14,876 nucleotides of DNA from an uncultured Clostridia bacterium (GTDB lineage: Bacteria > Bacillota > Clostridia > TANB77 > CAG-508): the NCBI GenBank assembly GCA_947631315.1, contig CANRLA010000030.1, forward strand, positions 1 to 14,876, read 5' to 3'. Shown here piece by piece: positions 6,380 to 13,398 of the stretch; position 1 is the first letter of the stretch, and each line of letters starts with the position of its first letter. Below the pieces are notes generated by a model that had not been told where the DNA came from, searched no databases, and saw only the letters and a list, made by a program, of their open reading frames with translations. The position numbers were made by a program, and so were the translations under genes.

Positions 6380-7060
6380 ATGAAATTTAAAAATAAAAAT
6401 AATATGAAATATAGCAAAAAACACTTTATTATTAGAAAAAATATAATATTTTTAATCTTACTTTTTACATTATTTTTAAGCTTAAGTGCTATATCTTATG
6501 CTAAATCAGTGTCAACAGACATTTCAAAAAATGTATTTAGATTACATGTCCTTGCAAATAGTAATTCTGAGGAAGACCAAAATTTGAAGTATAAAGTAAG
6601 AGATAGCTTGATATCATACATGAATTCTCTATGTGCAGATGTAAATTCAAAAAGCCAAGCAATTGAGATTGCTCAAAATCATGTAGATGAATTTAAACAA
6701 ATTGCTTTAGATGTTATAAAAGAAAATGGATATAATTATAATGTAGAAGTAGAGATTGGTAATTTTGAGTTTCCTACTAAACAATATGGAGATATTTCTT
6801 TACCAGCTGGACTTTACGATGCTTTACGAGTAAAAATTGGAAAAGCTGAAGGTCAAAATTGGTGGTGCGTAATGTTCCCTCCTTTGTGTTTTGTTGATGT
6901 AACATCAGGTGTAGTTCCTAAAGAATCAAAAGAAAACTTGGAAGAAAATTTGTCTAATGAAGACTATGCAATAGTCTCACAAGATAATGCCATTACTCAA
7001 TTTAAATTTAAAATTGTTGAACTTTTTCAAAATCTAGGATTAAAACTTGCAAATAATTAG
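6380..7060 (+). CDS. spoIIR: Stage II sporulation protein R (SpoIIR)
   Basis: SpoIIR is made in the forespore, crosses into the intermembrane space and activates the SpoIIGA protease, which processes pro-sigma-E in the mother cell. The 226 residues start with a basic stretch and a hydrophobic export segment (~20-41, IIFLILLFTLFLSLSAISYA). The family hallmarks follow: FRLHVLANSNS (53-63), DQNLKYKVRD (66-75), GNFEFPTKQYG (127-137), LPAGLYDALRVKIG (141-154), and the signature NWWCVMFPPLCFVDV (160-174) with two cysteines. The ATG at 6380 is preceded by GAAAGGAT with ~9-nt spacing. An in-frame Met at residue 9 is possible but unsupported. The gene stands alone behind a sigma-F promoter, and murA follows after 137 bp with its own promoter. 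Confidence 0.97.
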   Translation: MKFKNKNNMKYSKKHFIIRKNIIFLILLFTLFLSLSAISYAKSVSTDISKNVFRLHVLANSNSEEDQNLKYKVRDSLISYMNSLCADVNSKSQAIEIAQNHVDEFKQIALDVIKENGYNYNVEVEIGNFEFPTKQYGDISLPAGLYDALRVKIGKAEGQNWWCVMFPPLCFVDVTSGVVPKESKENLEENLSNEDYAIVSQDNAITQFKFKIVELFQNLGLKLANN

Positions 7061-7137
7061 TTTTTAGAAGGATTGGTACTTGTTTACCTTTCCTTTTTAT
7101 ATTTTGTACTATTTTCTATTATCCAATTTTCTAAAAA
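7061..7137 (+). repeat. Long-range inverted repeat between spoIIR and murA
   Basis: TTTTTAGAA (7061-7069) pairs with TTCTAAAAA (7129-7137), and ATTGG (7072-7076) with CCAAT (7123-7127), leaving a ~46-nt loop. It starts one base after the spoIIR stop. There is no T-tract after the right arm, so it is not a standard terminator. Confidence 0.45.
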
Positions 7138-7140
7138 ATA

Positions 7141-7169
7141 TTGTAAATTTCATTATTATGTGTTATATA
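7141..7169 (+). promoter_or_regulatory. Promoter candidate for murA
   Basis: TTGTAA (7141-7146), 17 bp, TATATA (7164-7169): four of six matches in each box with ideal spacing. Start ~7177; the SD-like GGGGGA (7185-7190) lies 7 nt before the TTG start. Confidence 0.5.
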
Positions 7170-7197
7170 TAAATGAGTACGACTGGGGGAATAAATA

Positions 7198-8460
7198 TTG
7201 GAAAAGTTTATAATACATGGAAATACTAGATTAATTGGAGAAGTTGAGATTAGTGGAGCAAAAAATGCAGCTGTTGCAATTTTGCCCGCTACTCTTTTGA
7301 TAGATGGAATCACTACATTGGAAAATGTTCCAAATATAAGTGATGTAAAGATTATGTGCGACATATTAAGCTCTTTAGGAGCTGATGTAAAATGGACTAA
7401 TCATAACACAGTAGTAATAGATTCAAGAAATTTGACTTGTACACATGCTCCACTTGAAATGACTTGCAAATTTAGAGCCTCATATTATTTATTAGGCTCT
7501 CTTTTAGGTAGATGTAAAGATGTTGAAGTTGGGCTTCCTGGTGGTTGTAATTTAGGTGCAAGGCCTATCGATCAACATATAAAAGGTTTTGAGTTATTAG
7601 GTGCAACTGTAAATTATGAACAAGGAAAAATTAGTGCAAAAGCAAATGAGTTAATAGGAAATTCTATATATTTTGATGTTGTTTCAGTAGGTGCAACTAT
7701 TAATTTAATTTTAGCATCAGTACTTGCAAAAGGGACAACCATTTTAGATAATGTTGCAAAAGAGCCTCATATTGTTGATGTAGCCAATTTTTTAACATCA
7801 TGTGGTGCAGAGATAACAGGTGCTGGCACTGACTCAATAAAAATTAATGGAGTAGATAAATTAACTGGAAATCATACATATTCTATAGTTCCTGACCAAA
7901 TAGAAACTGGAACATTTATGGCTGCTGCTCTTGCATCAAAAGGAGACATACTAATTAAAAATTGCATTTATGAGCATGTAGATTGTTTATCTGCTAAAAT
8001 ACTAGAAATGGGCGGAAAAGTTGAAAATCTAGGTGATTCAATTAGAGTATATTGTGATAGCGATTTAAATCCAACAAATATCAAAACTCTTCCTTATCCA
8101 GGTTTTCCAACTGATCTTCAACCTCAAATTGGTGTTGCTTTATCTATTGCAAATGGTACAAGCATAATAAATGAAAGTATTTGGGATTCGAGGTTTCAAT
8201 ACACTAATGAATTAAACAAAATGGGAGCAAAAATTACATTTCAAGGTAAAACTGCTGTTTTTGAAGGTGTTAAAGGTTTAAAAGGTGCTCCTATATATGC
8301 CACAGACCTTCGTGCAGGTGCAGCTCTTATAATTGCTGCTATAATTGCGGATGGAACTAGTGAACTTTATAATATTCATTATATCGATAGAGGTTATGAA
8401 AATATAGAAGATAAATTTAGAAAATTAGGTGCTAAAATAGATAGAGTAGCGCAAGAATAG
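7198..8460 (+). CDS. murA: UDP-N-acetylglucosamine 1-carboxyvinyltransferase (MurA)
   Basis: MurA transfers enolpyruvate from phosphoenolpyruvate to UDP-GlcNAc, the committed step of peptidoglycan precursor synthesis, in the cytoplasm. At 420 residues it is the usual length and spans both EPSP-synthase-type lobes. Catalytic features are intact: SGAKNA with Lys22/Asn23, the mobile loop LPGGCNLGARPIDQH with Cys117 (the fosfomycin-sensitive cysteine), the general acid/base region YPGFPTDLQPQ with Asp306, and the C-terminal DLRAGAALIIAA. The start is TTG at 7198: an in-frame stop lies just upstream (7192-7194), the SD-like GGGGGA sits 7 nt before, and the encoded MEKFIIHGNTRLIGEVEISG aligns with the usual MurA N-terminus. 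It heads a run with walJ (14-bp gap) and rlmH. Firmicutes often carry two murA paralogues; which one this is cannot be told here. Confidence 0.97.
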   Translation: MEKFIIHGNTRLIGEVEISGAKNAAVAILPATLLIDGITTLENVPNISDVKIMCDILSSLGADVKWTNHNTVVIDSRNLTCTHAPLEMTCKFRASYYLLGSLLGRCKDVEVGLPGGCNLGARPIDQHIKGFELLGATVNYEQGKISAKANELIGNSIYFDVVSVGATINLILASVLAKGTTILDNVAKEPHIVDVANFLTSCGAEITGAGTDSIKINGVDKLTGNHTYSIVPDQIETGTFMAAALASKGDILIKNCIYEHVDCLSAKILEMGGKVENLGDSIRVYCDSDLNPTNIKTLPYPGFPTDLQPQIGVALSIANGTSIINESIWDSRFQYTNELNKMGAKITFQGKTAVFEGVKGLKGAPIYATDLRAGAALIIAAIIADGTSELYNIHYIDRGYENIEDKFRKLGAKIDRVAQE

Positions 8461-8474
8461 GAAATATTTTTAAT

Positions 8475-9254
8475 ATGTTTAATTATTGCAATTTATATAG
8501 TGGTAGTTCAGGAAACTGTTCATATATAGAAACAGATAATACAAAGATTTTAATTGATTGCGGGGTTTCTTCTAAAAAAATAGAAGAAGCTCTTAATTCT
8601 ATTGGAGTAAGTTTAAAAGAAATAGATGCAATTTTAATATCTCATGAGCACAGTGATCATATAAAAGGTTTACCTGTAATATGTAAAAATTATCATATTC
8701 CTATCTATGCTAATAATCCGACATTTACAAATATAAATCAAAATATTCCTGACGAATTGAAAAATAAATTTAATTCAAATGAAAAGTTTGAAATAAAAGA
8801 TACTAAAATTTATCCATTCTCTATACCACACGATGCAGCTGAACCTTGTGGATTTAATATCTTTTTTGATAATAAAAAGTTTACAATTGCAACTGATATA
8901 GGTCATATAGATAACAAAATACTACATAATTTGGATGAAAGCGATTTTTTATTGCTGGAATCAAATTATGAAGTTAATATGCTACAATGTTCAAGATATC
9001 CATATCCTTTAAAAAGGCGTATATTAGGTCCAAATGGACATTTATCAAATGATGATGCGGGCTTAGTTGTATCTGAACTTTTAAAACAAGGTGTAAATAA
9101 TATAATGCTAGGTCACCTAAGTGAAAATAATAACTTTCCTGAACTTGCTTATCAGACTGTAATGGATAGTATTATTTCAAAAAACGTTGATATAAGCAAA
9201 TTAAGCTTGCAAGTTGCAGATAGATATAAGCCAAATAAAGTAGTTGAAATTTAA
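8475..9254 (+). CDS. walJ: WalJ/YycJ-type MBL-fold metallo-hydrolase
   Basis: A 259-residue metallo-beta-lactamase-fold hydrolase of the YycJ/WalJ group, linked in Firmicutes to the WalRK cell-wall control system and probably acting as a nuclease. Signatures are the N-terminal YSGSSGNCSY (8-17), metal-binding SHEHSDH (56-62), IPHDAAEPCGF (117-127), TDIGH with Asp141, LLLESNYE (159-166), GHLSNDDAG and GHLSENN (213-219). All expected metal ligands are present. There is no signal peptide, so it is cytoplasmic. The ATG at 8475 lies 14 bp after the murA stop with AGGAAAT as a modest SD, so it is probably co-transcribed with murA. No walRK genes are in the window, although walJ followed by rlmH matches the order near walRK in many Firmicutes. 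Confidence 0.92.
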   Translation: MFNYCNLYSGSSGNCSYIETDNTKILIDCGVSSKKIEEALNSIGVSLKEIDAILISHEHSDHIKGLPVICKNYHIPIYANNPTFTNINQNIPDELKNKFNSNEKFEIKDTKIYPFSIPHDAAEPCGFNIFFDNKKFTIATDIGHIDNKILHNLDESDFLLLESNYEVNMLQCSRYPYPLKRRILGPNGHLSNDDAGLVVSELLKQGVNNIMLGHLSENNNFPELAYQTVMDSIISKNVDISKLSLQVADRYKPNKVVEI

Positions 9255-9351
9255 AAATTATAAAAAATTTATAATAGTAATAAAATAATTAATTAAAATA
9301 ATAAAATTTTTTAAATATATAATTTTATAAAAAATAAAGAAAGGTTAAAAA

Positions 9352-9831
9352 ATGCTTAAAATTAATATCTTGTGTGTAGGAAAAATTAAAGAAAATTATT
9401 TAAAAGAAGCTATAGCAGAATATTCTAAAAGACTTTCTAAGTATTGCAATTTAAATATTATTGAACTTCCTGACTCTCCTATTCCTGAAAAATTAAATCC
9501 ATCTATTGAGAATAAGATTAAAGATACAGAAAGTTCCTTAATAATGGAACATATTCCTAAAGATAGTTTTAAGATTTGCTTAGATTTGCAAGGAAAAAGC
9601 TACTCTTCTGAACAATTTGCTGATTTTATTAATGATATACAATTAACTAATAGTTCAATTTCTTTTATAATTGGTGGTTCTCTTGGAGTCAATGAAAAAT
9701 TAAAAAATATATGTAATGAAAAAATAAGCTTTTCTAAAATGACTTTTCCTCATCAATTAATTAGAGTCTTTTTACTAGAGCAACTTTTCAGAAGTTTTAA
9801 AATAAATAATAATGAAAAATATCATCATTAA
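9352..9831 (+). CDS. rlmH: 23S rRNA (pseudouridine1915-N3)-methyltransferase RlmH
   Basis: RlmH is a small SPOUT methyltransferase that methylates pseudouridine 1915 in helix 69 of 23S rRNA on the assembled ribosome, using S-adenosylmethionine. The 159 residues are standard length. Family marks are the N-terminal KINILCVGKIKENYLKEAI, the mid-protein LDLQGK, the SAM-binding knot loop IGGSLGV (107-113), the conserved MTFPHQLIRVFLLEQLFRSF (130-149) and the C-terminal YHH tail. The start has SD AGAAAGG. A 97-bp AT-rich gap separates it from walJ and contains an 8-bp A/T inverted repeat (9257-9275) with no T-tract, so read-through is plausible. A terminator-like hairpin begins at the stop codon. 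Confidence 0.96.
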   Translation: MLKINILCVGKIKENYLKEAIAEYSKRLSKYCNLNIIELPDSPIPEKLNPSIENKIKDTESSLIMEHIPKDSFKICLDLQGKSYSSEQFADFINDIQLTNSSISFIIGGSLGVNEKLKNICNEKISFSKMTFPHQLIRVFLLEQLFRSFKINNNEKYHH

Positions 9832-9851
9832 AAAATAAACCTTTATTTTTT
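9831..9851 (+). terminator. A/T-type terminator after rlmH, possibly bidirectional
   Basis: AAAAATAAA (9831-9839) pairs with TTTATTTTT (9842-9850) across a 2-base loop, leaving a T-run on the plus strand. The mirror image serves the minus strand, where a promoter at 10223-10251 sends transcripts this way. The stem is weak. Confidence 0.4.
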
Positions 9852-9936
9852 TATAATTTATTTTTTTATATTTTTTATTTTATATTTTTTTATAATTTAA
9901 TAATATTACAATTATTAAATTATAAATTTATAAAAA

Positions 9937-10078
9937 TTTGTAGAGGAAAATATTATACTATTTTAATATTTTATTGTTGGGGGCACTATAAATATTAGAA
10001 ATAAATTTTTTGAAATAAGTCGTTGACCTAAAATAGGTACAATAGGAAAATGGAGGTGACTTATTTTTCCTCTACAAA
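9937..10078. other. 142-bp compact element with nested inverted repeats (structured RNA or MITE-like)
   Basis: The outer arms TTTGTAGAGGAAAA (9937-9950) and TTTTCCTCTACAAA (10065-10078) are exact reverse complements. Inside, AAATAAGTC and GACTTATTT form a second perfect 9-bp repeat that abuts the right outer arm. Within it, ACCTA-AAA-TAGGT makes a small hairpin whose ACCT could instead pair with the AGGT of a perfect SD-like GGAGGTGA. A separate A/T hairpin (TAATATTT/AAATATTA) exposes a GTTGGGGGCAC loop. These G/C islands stand out against almost pure A/T flanks. No long target-site duplication is visible. It may be a structured RNA with switching pairings, a small non-autonomous mobile element, or part of a small toxin locus; I cannot assign a known family. 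Confidence 0.55.
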
Positions 10079-10086
10079 AATAATAA

Positions 10087-10179
10087 CTATTTATTTAAGA
10101 TTAATTTGGAAATTATTTTTGAAACAATTTTTTTAACTAAATAATTTATAGAAAAAAATAAAATAATATAATAAATCAT
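10087..10179 (-). CDS. Possible 30-residue hydrophobic basic peptide
   Basis: An ATG at 10179 opens a 30-codon ORF starting MIYYIILFFSINYLVKK, followed by alternating Ile/Leu and Lys (a short membrane-like segment, then an amphipathic basic tail). This resembles small type I toxin peptides in style. It lies ~40 nt downstream of a strong minus-strand promoter and just upstream of the structured element. Against it, the nearest SD-like sequence (GAAGGG) is 17 nt from the ATG, and Ile/Leu/Phe/Lys ORFs of this length arise easily by chance in such AT-rich DNA. Confidence 0.2.
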   Translation of the reverse strand: MIYYIILFFSINYLVKKIVSKIISKLILNK

Positions 10180-10222
10180 TGTTTTAAATAATTATTCCCT
10201 TCAAAAAATAATTTATGTCATA

Positions 10223-10251
10223 ATATTACACCATATTTTTCCAATTGTCAA
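10223..10251 (-). promoter_or_regulatory. Strong sigma-A promoter in the rlmH-spmB gap, pointing left
   Basis: On the minus strand, TTGACA (10246-10251), 17 bp, TAATAT (10223-10228): perfect -35, ideal spacing, good -10. Transcription would start near 10216 and run through the possible 30-codon ORF and the 9937-10078 element toward the hairpin at 9831-9851. No ordinary gene follows, so a non-coding or small-peptide RNA is the likely product. Confidence 0.6.
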
Positions 10252-10397
10252 CAACAAGTTGCATACACATTTCGACATTTTTTTCAGTTTTATATTTCAT
10301 TGTATTTTATTTATTATTTTTTCATTTACTATTATTATTTATTTTATTATTATTTACTATTTATTATTTTATTAATTGTTACGAATTTATTAATAGT
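10252..10397. other. Low-complexity A/T stretch downstream of spmB
   Basis: Mostly TTATTATT-like runs. I see no hairpin terminator for the spmAB operon and no gene. Long apparent ORFs here are products of the simple sequence. Confidence 0.5.
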
Positions 10398-10907
10398 TCA
10401 TTTTATTATACAAATTGCTGTAATTATGCTTACAAAATCTGCTATCAATGCTGGAATAATTACATTTCTACTCTTTTTTGCCTTTATTTGATTCATATAA
10501 ACTGCTATAACATAAAAAGTTGTTTCCGATGCAGCCATAATAGTTGCAGCTATCATCCCTATTCTTGTTTCTGTTCCATATTTAGTTATTAAATCTGTCG
10601 CTAATGCCATTGATGCACTTCCTGAAATAGGCTTAATAAATGCAAGTGGTATTATTTCAGAGGGTACATTTAAGTATTTTAAAAATCCACTTAATATTTT
10701 AGATAGAAAATCTAAAAGTCCCGAATTCCTTAACATTCCTATTGCTAAAAAAATTCCTATTAAGGTTGGAAACATTTTAATAGTCATTCTTATTCCCTCT
10801 TTTGCTCCATCACAAAATAAATCATACACTTTTTTATTTTCTAGTAAACCACAAAATACTATTATTGATATAATTAAAGGAATAACAACTGCTGAAAAAT
10901 AAATCAT
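10398..10907 (-). CDS. spmB: Spore maturation protein B (SpmB)
   Basis: SpmB is an integral membrane protein of the nucleoside-recognition/Gate domain family. With SpmA it is needed for full dehydration of the spore core, hence heat resistance, in Bacillus and Clostridium. The 169 residues contain several hydrophobic segments (~1-21, ~46-64, ~84-92, ~114-137, ~149-167). Conserved blocks are DGAKEGIRMTIKMFPTLIGI (33-52), PLAFIKPISGSASMAL (87-102) and AATIMAASETTFYVIAVY (120-137). The ATG overlaps the spmA stop by 4 bp (ATGA), the classic sign of translational coupling, and GAGGAG lies 9 nt upstream. It is the last gene of the trmN6-rsmI-spmA-spmB run. Length and motifs look complete. Confidence 0.96.
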   Translation of the reverse strand: MIYFSAVVIPLIISIIVFCGLLENKKVYDLFCDGAKEGIRMTIKMFPTLIGIFLAIGMLRNSGLLDFLSKILSGFLKYLNVPSEIIPLAFIKPISGSASMALATDLITKYGTETRIGMIAATIMAASETTFYVIAVYMNQIKAKKSRNVIIPALIADFVSIITAICIIK

Positions 10908-11482
10908 ATTTTTCTTCTCCTCAATAAAATCTTAGTAATAATAACACCAGTTAATGTTCCTGCTATTGTTGATATCCATATTGGCACTATTATATTTGAT
11001 GGATTAGGTGACCCTAAGGCTGACCTTATTGCAATTACTGTTGTTGGAATAAGCTGTATTGATGTTGTATTTAAAACTATTAACATTATCATTGCATTAG
11101 ATAATTCTTCTTTATTTTTGTTATCTTTTTGTAGTTCTTCCATTGCTTTTAATCCCGCTGGAGTTGCTGCATTCCCTATTCCTAAAATATTAGAAACAGT
11201 ATTTATTGAAATTGCTTCCATCGCATCTTTATTATTTTTGGCTTCTGGATATAACCAATTTAATATAGGTTTTAGGATTTTCATTAAATAATTCATAATT
11301 TTAGTTTCTTGTATTATTTTCATTATCCCGCACCATAAGCACATATTTCCTACTAAAGTAAGAGATAATTTTACTACATCTGACAATGATGAAAAAATAG
11401 AATTATTTAAATTTTGTATATTTCCGCTTATTACTGCAAATAAAAAAGATATAATAATTATTATTGGCCATAAATAGTTCAA
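10904..11482 (-). CDS. spmA: Spore maturation protein A (SpmA)
   Basis: SpmA is the partner of SpmB in spore core dehydration, a membrane protein of the same Gate-domain family. The frame is open to a TTG at 11515, but the convincing SD (GAGGTG, 11490-11495) sits 7 nt before a second TTG at 11482. That gives the usual N-terminus NYLWPIIIIISFLFAVISGN and 192 residues; a start at 11515 would add 11 poorly supported residues. Membrane segments lie near the N-terminus, around LSLTLVGNMCLWCGIMKII, AMIMLIVLNTTSIQLIPTTV and near the C-terminus before a basic RRRK tail. Conserved blocks are SINTVSNILGIGNAATPAGL and NTTSIQLIPTTVIAIR. It is ~60 bp downstream of rsmI, with no clear terminator between them. 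Confidence 0.95.
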   Translation of the reverse strand: MNYLWPIIIIISFLFAVISGNIQNLNNSIFSSLSDVVKLSLTLVGNMCLWCGIMKIIQETKIMNYLMKILKPILNWLYPEAKNNKDAMEAISINTVSNILGIGNAATPAGLKAMEELQKDNKNKEELSNAMIMLIVLNTTSIQLIPTTVIAIRSALGSPNPSNIIVPIWISTIAGTLTGVIITKILLRRRKI

Positions 11483-11543
11483 CTTAAAACACCTCGTTAA
11501 TATATATATGTCCAATAAAAAAAATATACCTTAATTTGATATT

Positions 11544-12368
11544 TTATTTATTTATAAATTGCTGATATATTTCATTTTTATTTACTTTTTTATCTTTTGC
11601 AATTTGTTTTATTATATCTTTTTTATTTAAACCTTGTATTTCATAAAATTTATAATGTTCTTCTAAACTTAGTTCATTTAATTTATTATCTTCTTGTATT
11701 TTTTCACCATCAATAATAATAATATATTCTCCCTTAGGATTATCTATTGTCTCTAAAATTTCTTCTACAGTTCCCCTTATAAATTTTTCATGTATTTTTG
11801 TCAATTCTTTTGCTACAACAATATTCCTATTTCCAAGTAATTGTTTAATTTCCTGCAATGTTGAAACTAACCTATGAGGTGCCTCATAAATAATTGAAGT
11901 TTTACCATCTTTTCTTATTTGTTCAAATTTTTCTTTTCTTAGTTTTTTATTTAAAGGTAAGAATGCATAAAAACTGAATTCTCTTGTATCTAAACCAGAT
12001 GCTATCAAAGCATTTATTAAAGCACATGCTCCAGGAATTGGAACAATTCTAATATTATTTTTTACCGCTTCTTTAACTATTTCTTCTCCAGGATCTGATA
12101 TTGCTGGAGTTCCAGCATCTGTTACAATTGCAATATTTTCACCATCTTCTAATTTTTTTATTAGTAACTCCTTTTTTACCTCTTCATTATGCCTGTGATA
12201 GCTAATTAAAGGCTTAGAAATTTCAAGATGATTTAATAGTTTTAAAGTTTGTCTAGTATCTTCCGCTGCAATTAAATCAACTTCTTTTAATACTTTAATT
12301 GCTCTTAATGTTATATCCTCTAAATTTCCTATTGGAGTTGCAACTAAATATAATATACCTTTTTCCAT
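11544..12368 (-). CDS. rsmI: 16S rRNA (cytidine1402-2'-O)-methyltransferase RsmI
   Basis: RsmI 2'-O-methylates C1402 in the decoding centre of 16S rRNA, using S-adenosylmethionine; it belongs to the tetrapyrrole-methylase fold. Motifs are LYLVATPIGNLEDITLRA near the N-terminus, AAEDTRQTLKLLNHL, ISYHRHNE, the SAM loop VTDAGTPAISDPGE, VPIPGACALINALIASGLD, and IYEAPHRLVSTL. An in-frame ATG exists at 12407, but the Met at 12368 has SD AGAGGA 6 nt upstream and yields the standard MEKGILYLVATPIGN start (274 residues), so I choose it. The C-terminal tail (~225-274, charged, ending YQQFINK) matches the small helical extension of the family. It is 78 bp after trmN6, the same order as yabB-yabC in Bacillus, and probably co-transcribed. 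Confidence 0.96.
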   Translation of the reverse strand: MEKGILYLVATPIGNLEDITLRAIKVLKEVDLIAAEDTRQTLKLLNHLEISKPLISYHRHNEEVKKELLIKKLEDGENIAIVTDAGTPAISDPGEEIVKEAVKNNIRIVPIPGACALINALIASGLDTREFSFYAFLPLNKKLRKEKFEQIRKDGKTSIIYEAPHRLVSTLQEIKQLLGNRNIVVAKELTKIHEKFIRGTVEEILETIDNPKGEYIIIIDGEKIQEDNKLNELSLEEHYKFYEIQGLNKKDIIKQIAKDKKVNKNEIYQQFINK

Positions 12369-12446
12369 ATATTTTCCTCTTTTTAATTTAATATTTTCAC
12401 TCGCCATTTTAATTTTTTATATTCATATTTTTATTTACATTTTCAC

Positions 12447-13163
12447 CTATTTATTTTTGTAAATATCTAAAATCTCTTCTGTATAACTTCCATCTAAATT
12501 ATAGATTATTAAAGGTTTTTCTACTTTTAAAAATTCTCCTGCTCCTTTTACTGCCTTAATTAAAACTAGATTAGATTGTTTATTTATATTAGAATAAACA
12601 AATCTCATTCTCTTTACTTCTAGTTTATATTTTCTCATATTTTCAATAAGCTCTGTTAATCTATCTGTCCTATAAACAATATAAAAACTGCCATTATCCT
12701 TTAATAATTTACTAGAGAACCTTATCCAATCATCAAGACTTGCTGATGTTTCATACCTTGATATTTTTTGTTTTTCTTCTTTATTTTTAATTCCTGTTCC
12801 TAATTTTTTATATGGAGGATTCGTAACAACTGCATCAAAAGTATTATTTTCTAATTTTGCATTATTTATATCAGCATTTACTATTTGAAAAATATTTTCT
12901 AAAGAATTTAATTGAATACTTCTTTTAGCCATATTTGCTACATCTGCTTGAATTTCTATACCTATTATTTTTTTAGCATCTACTTTTTTACTTAATAAAA
13001 TACCTAAAATTCCTGTTCCAGTTCCAAGGTCAGCAATTTTACTTTGTTTTTTTATATCTCTTGCAAATTCGGTAATAAGTACACTATCTATACCAAAACA
13101 AAAACCTTCTGTATTTTGAATTATTTTTAATCCTTTATAATTTAATTCGTCTATTCTTTCCAT
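12447..13163 (-). CDS. trmN6: TrmN6/YabB-type N6-adenine tRNA methyltransferase
   Basis: A class I SAM-dependent methyltransferase of the TrmN6 (YfiC/YabB) group, which in E. coli makes N6-methyladenosine at A37 of tRNA1(Val). The 238 residues show the group's N-terminus (DELNYKGLKIIQNTEGFCFG, then IDSVLI), SAM-binding ADLGTGTGILGILLS (45-59), the acidic end of the next strand (GIEIQ, 68-72), and the amino-methylase signature NPPY (115-118). Length is normal for the family. NPPY methylases modify nucleic-acid or protein amino groups, so the exact target in this organism is inferred from family and from synteny with rsmI, as in Bacillus yabB-yazA-yabC (yazA is absent here). The ATG at 13163 lies only 9 bp from a strong -10 box, with no proper SD. 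Confidence 0.88.
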   Translation of the reverse strand: MERIDELNYKGLKIIQNTEGFCFGIDSVLITEFARDIKKQSKIADLGTGTGILGILLSKKVDAKKIIGIEIQADVANMAKRSIQLNSLENIFQIVNADINNAKLENNTFDAVVTNPPYKKLGTGIKNKEEKQKISRYETSASLDDWIRFSSKLLKDNGSFYIVYRTDRLTELIENMRKYKLEVKRMRFVYSNINKQSNLVLIKAVKGAGEFLKVEKPLIIYNLDGSYTEEILDIYKNK

Positions 13164-13172
13164 AATATAAAT

Positions 13173-13201
13173 ATTATACCTTAAAAATAGCTGAATTTCA
13201 A
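13173..13201 (-). promoter_or_regulatory. Sigma-A promoter of the trmN6-rsmI-spmAB run
   Basis: On the minus strand, TTGAAA (13196-13201), 17 bp, TATAAT (13173-13178): one mismatch in the -35 and a perfect -10. Only 9 bp separate the -10 from the ATG, so the mRNA would have a 5' leader of about 2-3 nt. Confidence 0.7.
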
Positions 13202-13301
13202 GGTTAGTTAACTCTATAATTTTTTTATTCTTAATTTTTCAATGTTATTTTTATTTCCTTTTTTATATTTTTGCATAATCCGTGGTTTAGACTTGAAGTT
13301 T

Positions 13302-13329
13302 AAAAAAATATACCATATAAAATGGTATA
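13302..13329 (-). terminator. Terminator of the pilin-like gene
   Basis: On the minus strand, TATACCAT/ATGGTATA (13322-13329 with 13309-13316) forms an 8-bp stem with a 5-nt loop, followed by seven T (13308-13302). It lies ~70 bp past the stop at 13399 and separates this gene from trmN6. Confidence 0.7.
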
Positions 13330-13398
13330 CTGATTAATTTATTTATTTTAATTACTCTTTCATGTGCAACATTACTTAAACTCTCAATCTTTTATCAC

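Noticed and set aside
10050..10136. 28-codon plus-strand ORF starting inside the 9937-10078 element
   Set aside because: It begins ATGGAGGTGACT, but the upstream SD is weak and too close, and the rest is an A/T-rich readout antisense to another candidate ORF. Mentioned only as context.
10245..10592. Long plus-strand ORFs over the spmB end and the low-complexity stretch
   Set aside because: They are antisense to spmB and composed of Phe/Tyr/Leu/Ile from TTATTATT repeats, with no SD.
11483..11530. Sigma-E promoter for spmA
   Set aside because: GTATATT and CATATATA occur upstream, but the spacing (12 bp) is too short and the area is a simple AT repeat. The gene may simply be read from the trmN6 promoter.
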